From contig CM051511.1 in assembly GCA_028015205.1 (NCBI GenBank), positions 2,666,001-2,730,000 on the forward strand: a stretch of 64,000 bases of DNA, read 5' to 3'. The notes under the pieces are model-generated. The model had not been told where the DNA came from, did no database searches, and saw only the letters and a list, made by a program, of their open reading frames with translations. The number at the start of each line of letters is the position of its first letter. Position 1 is the first letter of the stretch. This stretch comes from Mytilisepta virgata (lineage: Eukaryota > Mollusca > Bivalvia > Mytilida > Mytilidae). The position numbers and the translations under genes were made by a program. Shown piece after piece: positions 56,563 to 64,000 of the stretch.

Positions 56563-57912
56563 CAATTGCTATTGTAAAAAAATTCACTGACTTTCAATTG
56601 CTACATTTATTTTGTTTTATGCGCTTATGTTTAATTTATTTTATTATCGTAATTGTGTGTTCAATATGTAATTGTATGTATAATGATAATAAATAATCTT
56701 ATTTTTATATAGATATTTACTTTAGTCTTTTGATTGTGACCTTTGATAATTAGAAAAGTAGAATATGTATTTATGAAAATAAGTTTTTAGCATATAAGTG
56801 TACTACAAAAATTGAAATTAAAAAAAAAGGAAGTGAAAATGTGAAAAACAAATTAAAAGTGAAACTTCTATAATGTCAAACTATTAATTAAGAATTATCA
56901 AATTTTCCTTTTTGTATGAACTGAGAGCACAATTTACAAGAACAGAAAAACTTACATTTAATTCTACATTAATAGCCCAACAGAATAAATATATTTATAT
57001 ATTTTACCTTTGCAAATATTTATTTTGACTGAAGTATTTTTTTTCAGCAGGCAAGTAAATTATTATTTGAAATCTGACAACAATAAAAGAAACAATTTCC
57101 GTGCTGTCGTGTTTGGGTTGTCTCCCTTTGTGATTATGACATCCCAGACTTCGGAGTTGGAAATCTTGAATAAACATCACATTTACGGTAAATAGAATTT
57201 CTATATTCAATGTATCTATAAAATTACCAAACATACGATATTTACCTAAAAAGACAGTTATATCACGATATAATAAAAGATTTCCGCCTCGGGATTTCCG
57301 GCACGAATTCGGTCTCAGCATACCCGAAATACCAACCCCCAGCCTTCTCTCCTATTTCCGGTTTTGGGTTTTTTTGCGTCGAAGATATTTACACGCCAAG
57401 AAGACTACTTACATTCAAAGAAACACATATCCCACCAAGAATTGCAGTTAGATTCATTGGGTGGAGTGATTGCTAATTTTCCCAATTTTGGAGAGTTTGT
57501 ATTACTGTAGTTTAAAGTCTTGGACGACACAGCTAGAAAACCGGGTTTATATGATACATAAAGTAATATACATTATATTATAGTTATAGTTCGTTGACAT
57601 TCGGTCTGCATTACTTTATTTCCGACGTTTCTTATCTATCTTTGGACTTTGGGAGTGGGAAGCAAAGTGGACTGCATACCTCTACTGTAGGAACAGTATT
57701 GCTAAAGGTCTAAAAATAGAAAGGTGTTTGTTTATCTTACTAAAAATAGATTGATGGAAAAAGTGCCAAAATTTAGCTGCCAGGATTGAACATCAAGTGC
57801 ATATTATCAAAAAATTACTCATCCAAGTTTTTTTTTTTAATTGTAGTGGGAGGGCATACTTATTTAAGTTTTAAATTTTAAGTTTCCTCTTGGGACCATT
57901 ATTTCGGGTACA
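56563..57912. other. Intergenic region with a possible bidirectional exon pair
   Basis: Around 57100-57320 composition rises and there are possible exon edges: a plus-strand ATG at 57135 followed by a GTAAAT donor near 57188, and a minus-strand ATG at 57321 with a GTAAATATC donor near 57246. The products are too short to recognise. They could be first exons of divergent genes or chance, and I call neither. Confidence 0.2.
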
Positions 57913-57957
57913 AGTCAAATCGGCACCTATACACGTAGAAAAAGTCAAATCGGCATC
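57913..57957. repeat. Two copies of AGTCAAATCGGCACC
   Basis: AGTCAAATCGGCACC at 57913-57927 and a near copy at 57943-57957. They are reverse complements of the five-copy array at 60041-60126, so the 2.2-kb segment between is bounded by inverted arrays. Confidence 0.65.
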
Positions 57958-58089
57958 CAATAATATTTGAAATAATATATATAAATAATTCTAAATATGT
58001 ATAGATATTTGATATAATAAACGTCTAAAAAGTTGCAAAACAACATCAAAATAAAACAAATAAAATTTTGAATTATAAAAATAATTCAA

Positions 58090-58520
58090 ACTTAGCAAAA
58101 TTTTCGGATCGCTGAGATCCTTCATCAGTGCTGTCACGTTACGAAATTACTAATTAATTACGTGTAGAAAACAATATGGTTAATCGTGATCTTGATCTTC
58201 CTCGTTTGTGGCAACGCATGTAAACAAAAATTAAAATAAATAATCCTTTAACATAAGGTAGAGAATTATTTTACACAATTATAACATCATAACAAATGAA
58301 AAAGTACACGGAAAAAAAAAAAAAAAAGCACTTGGAAATAACAATAAAAAAGGATTATTAAATATCTGTATCAATTGACAAATTTATTTCTTTTTATTTA
58401 TTCCCCTTGGATATAAGGTGCCTAGTTCTTTTATCCAGAAGATTTCTCTTGTCTGCCTTTCTTGATCACTCCAAATCAAATACATCCATGTCCTGATGCT
58501 TTTCAATCGAGAGATATAAT
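58090..58520 (-). mobile_element. Penelope-like element 3' fragment
   Basis: Minus-strand frames read IEKHQDMDVF (near 58500) and, after a frameshift, DQERQTREIFWIKELGTLYP then RGINK (58460-58397). This resembles the end of the GIY-YIG endonuclease domain of Penelope-like retroelements (RE-x-WI-x-x-LGTLYP-x-G-x-N). Downstream on the same strand, GCACTGATGAAGGATCTCAG then CGATCCGAAAATTTT (58140-58097) is the kind of 3' UTR wording found after such frames. A short piece of the same region is repeated near 59045-59085. It is dead and truncated. Confidence 0.55.
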
Positions 58521-58854
58521 ATATATAAATAATTCTAAATTTTGGGGTTGGATTTTATCATTCATTACATCGTTAAAAATCATCACATGTTATTAAGCAG
58601 TTAGAATACATAAGTTAATTGTTTGAAGCAATAAAAGGGAAAACTATGAGTCCCTTTCATCACTATCACAATGTCAGATGACACGGTGTGTTCCCTAAGT
58701 GCCAACATTCTTAAAATCACATAATTAAATGTTTTAGTAGTTATGAAGGGGTACAGTAAGGGGGCTTGATTATATGCCCTGACAGGAATCATAATACTAT
58801 CAGGATATGTCACAGGGTTATAATAGGATATTTCTAGGACTCGTATACAAAAAT

Positions 58855-58965
58855 ATGTACAAGTGCCCTGAGTGTGACTCTTCTTATTCTTCCGTATCTG
58901 GGTTCCGTGGTCATCTTACAAAGAATGATAGTCTGAGCAACATAAAGCGTAACACAATTTCATAA
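58855..58965 (+). CDS. Isolated C2H2 zinc-finger reading frame
   Basis: A 36-codon frame reads MYKCPECDSSYSSVSGFRGH then LTKND. It has C-x2-C, twelve residues, then a histidine, with a hydrophobic residue in the right place. The second zinc histidine is replaced (N/D). A possible acceptor (TTTCTAG) lies at about 58831-58837. It may be a stray exon or pseudo-exon of a zinc-finger gene; no neighbouring exon is seen. Confidence 0.3.
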   Translation: MYKCPECDSSYSSVSGFRGHLTKNDSLSNIKRNTIS

Positions 58966-59132
58966 TTCCTTTTATACCCAATTCACTATTTTAGTTGTGG
59001 TGCGGAGTAGCTCCTTGATCATAATTCTCGTTTTTATATTACCAACAATACATCCATGTCCTGATGCTTTTCAATCGAGAGGATAAAAATACACCACAAA
59101 AAATCGTTTGTTTACGGGTCTATAGAATATGG

Positions 59133-59396
59133 GGGCCTCGGTGGCCGAGTGGTCTAGGTAGTTCGTCATGACTACTCCTGATCACTAGCCTGTCCATGCT
59201 GGGGTTGTGAGTTCGAATCTCACCTGTGGCGGGGTGTGGTCGACTTCGATCGTAATTGACAAGGATTTCCAATTTTCCTACCGAAGGTCGGTGGTTCTCT
59301 CCGGGTACTCCGGCTTCCTCCACCAATAAAAACTGGCCGCCGCGAAATGGCCAAAATGTGCTGAAAACGGTGTTAAACCCCAACTAAACAAACAAA
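59133..59396 (+). mobile_element. tRNA-derived SINE with perfect 13-bp target duplication
   Basis: The tRNA-Leu/Ser-like head has A box GTGGCCGAGTGGTCTAGG (59141-59158) and B box AGTTCGAATCTC (59210-59221). The 3' body ends in AAAACGGTGTTAAACCCCAA and an ACAA-type tail. The target duplication CTATAGAATATGG is exact at 59120-59132 and 59397-59409. It is a sister copy of the element at 43102-43375. Confidence 0.92.
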
Positions 59397-60040
59397 CTAT
59401 AGAATATGGAACAGTGGGGTAGCTTCCATTAAGGCAATTTGCCTCAGTAGTTTTATTTGCAAAATTTTATTCCCCCGCAATAAAAAAGTGGGGGCATCTT
59501 GTTTTACCCCTGTCCGTCCGTCCTTACGTAATACAGTTACTTCACAGAGTTGAGTGCAGGGGGGCATCACTTTGTCTAGTTTTTAATAACAGCGCATAAT
59601 TTTTGAAATTTGAATAAAAAATGTGATTAGATTACATGTATTCTTTAGTTTAATAAGATATTAGAAATGAAACCTCCTGGTGTCAAACTTAAACATTGAA
59701 TATCTTTTATATATCATCATTCATTTTATTCCATCGCTGCTTTGGTCACTATTCGTTATAAAAGAAAGCATCAAATCGGTGCTATAGTGGCTTGAAACTT
59801 TCATTAAGGGTGAAAATTAATGATTTCTACGTGTTGAAGATCTCACTGCAGGGCTCAACTGGTTAAAACATGCATAACAAATATCAAATACCTCGAATAC
59901 ACATTAAGTTGAACAAAAAAAAAACATACAGATACCCCCAAAAATGTTAATAAGTTAATATTTCTGGACAACACCTTCTTTATTTTAATCTTTTTGCTTA
60001 AAATACTGAAAAAAATATATATATTCAACATATTTATCAT

Positions 60041-60126
60041 AGGTGCCGATTTAACCAGGTGCCGATATGACTAGGTACCGATTTTACTATACCGGGTGCC
60101 AATTTGACCAGGTGCCGATTTGACTA
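60041..60126. repeat. Five ~17-bp tandem copies of GGTGCCGATTTGACTA
   Basis: Variants are GGTGCCGATTTAACCA, GGTGCCGATATGACTA, GGTACCGATTTTACTA, GGTGCCAATTTGACCA and GGTGCCGATTTGACTA. This is the inverted counterpart of 57913-57957. More diverged wording of the same kind (TTTCGGCACC, GGGACCGAT) continues to about 60300. Confidence 0.75.
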
Positions 60127-60453
60127 GAATTCATCATTCCCTCCATTAAAGAGTCCTCCCCAGCCCCATATGGCACTGGGGGTCTGCAGGTATCAAATCC
60201 AATTGGCACCAGTACCAATTGTCATTTCGAGACCGTTAGGTGGTTAATTTGGGACCGATACATATTCAGTCGGGACTTATCCATAGTCATTTCGGCACCA
60301 CATACTATTGTATTTTGATTCTAATTTATAACAATATAATAGCACATTATATAATTTCTGTAATATTTCAATATCAAAATAAATTTAGAAAATTTATTCA
60401 AAATAATCATGTAATCAGTTTTATATTCACAGGGATCACCATGACCTATTGTA

Positions 60454-60540
60454 GCGTGGCGGTGCGCCACGCTTGGATTTTTCTCCGCCACCTTTGATTT
60501 GCATGCGCCACACTTAATTTGTTGTCCGCCACGCTTCAAA
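60454..60540 (-). repeat. GC-rich ~21-bp minisatellite
   Basis: On the minus strand, units begin AAGCGTGGCG or AAGTGTGGCG and are followed by variable 11-bp parts such as GACAACAAATT and CATGCAAATC. There are about four copies in an otherwise AT-rich area, starting in a small inverted repeat (GCGTGGCG/CGCCACGC at 60454-60471). Confidence 0.65.
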
Positions 60541-63499
60541 AATCAATAGATTGTAGTTAAATTATTTCGTGTCACGGAAACCTCTAACCCAATTATCATG
60601 TCAGTGGCAATTAGACAATCTAATTAACATTTAATAGTGAGAACAGTGGCTTGGGGAAGTGTATAACAGCTAATTGTAAATAGTAACATTGTTAAGCGTG
60701 GTTGAACAGACGACTTATACAACATACACGGAAAAATAATGTTAGCAATTTAGATGAAAAATAAATAAAACAGGCTTAAGATGTAATTGAAATGAATAAA
60801 TATCATCATTTTAGATAATTAAAAGTAATTTTTAAACAGATTTATATATTTCTGATAAAAATATTGTATGTTGAACATCGCGGTAAAACTAGGAAGTAAA
60901 CAAAATGCGAAAAATCCAAAAAGTTGAACTGTTTTTTTTCCTTCATCCAGGGAAAGAAAAGTTATCAATCTACAATCAATGTGATTAAGTGATGATTACA
61001 CATTGTTATCCTAATGATTTCCATATCAGCTGATTGAAAAATTACAACTGTTCACGAAATCTGAACTCACCAAGCTGACGTTGAATCGTCCAAACCGACA
61101 TTCCTGAACATTATTCAAAATTTCCTTTGTAGAGAGAATGGGGTCATTTAACGGAAAACGAAAAAAAGGACTTTTCCTCACAAGGATAAAATGGAGAACT
61201 CATACGAAAAGGAAGGCATGCTTTGTATTGACAGTCTTGAAATCACCTGCAAGAAAACGATTTGTCACATTCAGATTTTTTTTCAGCGAAATGCTGATTC
61301 ATCTTGTGTCTTTTCTTATTAAATAATGTTGAAAATGCATTTACTCATATCATTTGTAATTTTGGAATTGTTTCAAGTGAACCCGTCTTCTATGTAGAGA
61401 CAACCTCCCAGGCTGGGAATACAAGGCATTACATTCATTGCAATCATATTTTCTACCTGATCGTTCCATCTAAAAAAACAAAATCGGTTTTATTCTTCAG
61501 TAACACAATTTATGGTAAAATAATTAATGAAGTAGATTTTCAAGAATTGTCATAAAATATGGGGCCTAGACAATTTCATAGTATTTATAGATAACTTTCA
61601 TGTGTAGTTCTCTTTTTGCATTGTGTGTAATGGTGAAATGTCCGTCATGAAAATCTACCAAAGCGAATTGCTGCCATACTAGAAAATAAAATTGTGGATT
61701 ATAATCTCGTAATTATGACTTCTAAACGGTTCAGAGTAAGAAAAGTTAAAATTCATAATTATGAATATAATAAAACGTATCACAAATTCCCGAAATAAAT
61801 TTGATGCATTGTATGGCAATTTCGTTGACTGACAACTCATCAGCAGTGCAAATCACCAGTTTGGTTTCACATCAGGCAGCGACCATTTCTGTTCTCGGTA
61901 GTTAAAAAACATATTGAATTTTTTTAAAAAGACAACTGTACAATTATTTGGTCCAAGGAAAATGAATTGTTGGTTTTCTCTAAAATGGTCAATTTAATTA
62001 GACCTAACAGGCAGGTCTTTTTTTGTTTTTTGATATTGTTAGATGAATCATATATTGTTATTTCATGTATGATATGCCAGAGATGACCCATGATTGGATT
62101 TAATATTCTATTCTATTCTATTCTTTTCTATGAACTTAATACATTTACCTTACCTCAAAGCAGAGATTGTTGTGATGGAAGTTTCAGACGGAATGACGGA
62201 CGGAAGTTACAGATGGACGGAATGACGAACGAACAAAGTGATTCCAGTATACCACCACTCTTGTGACTGTGATATAATACAAATATTAATGCACTACTAA
62301 ATTTTCTAAATATTGATTCCTCCAAATCACATCTAGTTCCTCCAAGTCACAACAGGTCTATCCCAGTCACAGCATTGCACTAAATGTCCGTATTAGTTGG
62401 CAATTCAAAGACTTTGGTTAATGAAAGGTGACTTGAATGTTTGGTCGTCAAATAGAATCCTTTTGAATAAAAAAAAAAATATCCAGAAAAAACCATTTCA
62501 CTCCAGAAAACACGATTTGAAATTCCGTCTGCAGCATGAAACACCTCAACTTCTGTCTGCCAAAAGTTGTAACATAATATTACACATGTAAAAACGCTGT
62601 TAATATGTGACCGGGAAATTATTAAAGGGTATGATGACATTCTTAGAATTTTCATATTCTCTTTAAAAACCTCATACAGGACCATAAATGTACGACCTAC
62701 GTTCAAAAGGTCACATAAATGGTTTCCTCCAAGTCACAACCGGAAATTCCTCTAAATGTTTTTCTTTCACAGCATGTATTCCAACATGACTTACATGTAG
62801 ATTGGTAGCCGTGATTTAGGGATCAAATTTTGGGACCGAAAATGGTGAAATTGCTAATTTTACTTTGTCTCTGGAAATACTCATTCATTTTTTGTTTCAA
62901 TGGTTTCATTTTTGTATAATATTGTTCTTCACTATGTGTAGATGTGCAATAAGGTTTTCAATTTTGAAATTTGATTTCAGACTGAAATTGTTAAATTTCT
63001 TATTTTTCATTGTTAATTGTTTTTTGACTTGTGCAGTACAGGAATTGACATCGTTTCTGATTGCACCAATTTCTAGCTTTGTTTGTGTAGGTTTTTGGGA
63101 TAAAGATATAAAACTACTTTTTTTGTATCTAGATTGACTGTTGTAAAAAATATACAAGCGATCATATCAATAAAAGAAATTTGAGGACAAGATGCAAATG
63201 GGATGATAAGAAATAATTTTAAAATATTATTGAAGATGTATAGACATGTTGATATGTAATCTTATGTCATTGGAATACATGCTGTTCGATAACCTTAATA
63301 TTGGGAATGTTTTTAATGTTTAATTGCTTTTAGATTTATTTTCTACCACAAAACTCAATTCATGTATATCAAATTGAAACCAATCATACTGTGATTTAAA
63401 TTGTATTTGTTTTCTTCCTGTTTCCTGCATTGAACACATGTTGAATTTGTCATTAGGAAATAATTAAACTGTATATATTTATTTGTTTTTTGATGTTTT
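60541..63499. other. Intergenic region without recognised genes
   Basis: A TTCTA microsatellite lies at about 62107-62133, and a GACGGAATGACGGAC-like set of short repeats at 62190-62230. Frames at 61138-61326 and 61304-61555 have no motif and I could not join them by splicing. Old dispersed repeat wording occurs at about 62925-62990 (compare 34990). Confidence 0.35.
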
Positions 63500-64000
63500 T
63501 TGCTCACTTGGATCATTAGTCCATGCGAACTACTGTCATCAGTTGGTGTCTGTCCGTCTGTCATTCACCTGTAAACTTTTATATAAATTTTATCTTCTCT
63601 AAAACCATCGAGCCATTTGGAACCAAACTGGGCAGCAGTGGTCCTTATGTGGTCATCCTTTAGAATTATCCATTGGGTGCCAACCAAGATGGTGCTACAG
63701 TCAAACCTAGTTTAACTTAAGCCCCGTTGAAAATACAGTGGAACCTCTATAAACCGTACAGCTAAAGGACCGTAGAAATTGGCTGGTATGTGGAGTCATC
63801 AGTTTTGAGAGATTCCAGACTGAGTTGTATATGTACTGAAATTCGACTGGAAGTAACTGGTCCGTAGGTGGTCCTCTTTCAGAATTGTATCCGATGACCA
63901 GGCCAGAGCCGAACATAGTTTAATGTAGGACCCTATGGGAAATTTACTTAAAGATCTTCTTGTCTGAAATCACTTGGCAAATTGGCTGGTTTATGGAGTC
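63500..64000. repeat. Partial copy of the AGCTCACCTGG repeat family, running off the window
   Basis: It begins with a diverged hairpin (GCTCACTTGGATCATTAGTC then CATGCGAAC), then a GTCCGTCTGTC tract and the body seen at 55040-55150 (AAACCAT.GAGCCATTTGGAA). The end (63830-64000) matches the body in the copy C intron at 23820-24010 (TTAAAGATCTTCTTGTCTGA). It continues past 64000. Confidence 0.6.

Noticed and set aside
59133..59260. Functional tRNA gene
   Set aside because: A and B boxes are present, but the acceptor arms do not pair and a SINE body with a 13-bp target duplication follows.
61138..61555. Two overlapping plus-strand frames as exons
   Set aside because: The second has no ATG start, the possible acceptor between them gives stops in all frames, and no domain is visible.

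Overview
This window looks like nuclear DNA from a marine invertebrate, most probably a bivalve mollusc. The genes are split by GT-AG introns and are sparse, and the DNA is AT-rich. It is crowded with transposon debris: LINE remnants, tRNA-headed SINEs, a Penelope-like fragment, Tc1, hAT-like, piggyBac-like and Mutator-like elements, and hairpin-bearing repeats of a kind I associate with bivalves. The species cannot be fixed from the sequence alone. No prokaryotic genes or CRISPR arrays are present.

The left end (1-4.8 kb) holds a LINE remnant and then an intact three-exon HES/Hairy bHLH-Orange repressor on the minus strand, ending in WRPW. Its upstream flank carries several Su(H)/RBPJ-type sites, as expected for a Notch target. 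From 4.8 to 12.6 kb there is mostly AT-rich sequence with small repeats. At 12.6-14.9 kb a ~354-bp tandem repeat is interrupted by a complete 1,523-bp Tc1 transposon with an intact DD34E transposase. From 15 to 22 kb lie nested repeats, hairpin elements and LINE 3' ends.

The main protein-coding block is 22.6-34.3 kb: three head-to-tail copies of a secreted yellow/MRJP-family gene, all on the minus strand. Copies A (32630-34170) and B (27455-30067) are intact, with one identical phase-1 intron each. Copy C (22653-25232) is a pseudogene carrying a TTAA-flanked MITE in its coding sequence and, 17 bp upstream of its ATG, a 971-bp element with terminal inverted repeats built from about 37 GATATC palindromes. 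The gaps between copies have collected a hAT-like element, a SINE and a perfect 80-bp inverted repeat.

The right half (35-64 kb) is almost wholly repetitive: more copies of the ~354-bp tandem repeat, a 232-bp Mutator-like MITE, a long AATTG microsatellite, a tandem repeat rich in nuclear-receptor half-sites and split by a SINE, two long degenerate LINEs (one with a nested hAT-like MITE), a hairpin-bearing repeat with long internal tandem units, a Penelope-like fragment, a second SINE with a perfect 13-bp target duplication, and an isolated C2H2 zinc-finger reading frame. Apart from the HES gene, the two yellow-like genes and the Tc1 transposase, I find no intact protein-coding gene that I can name.
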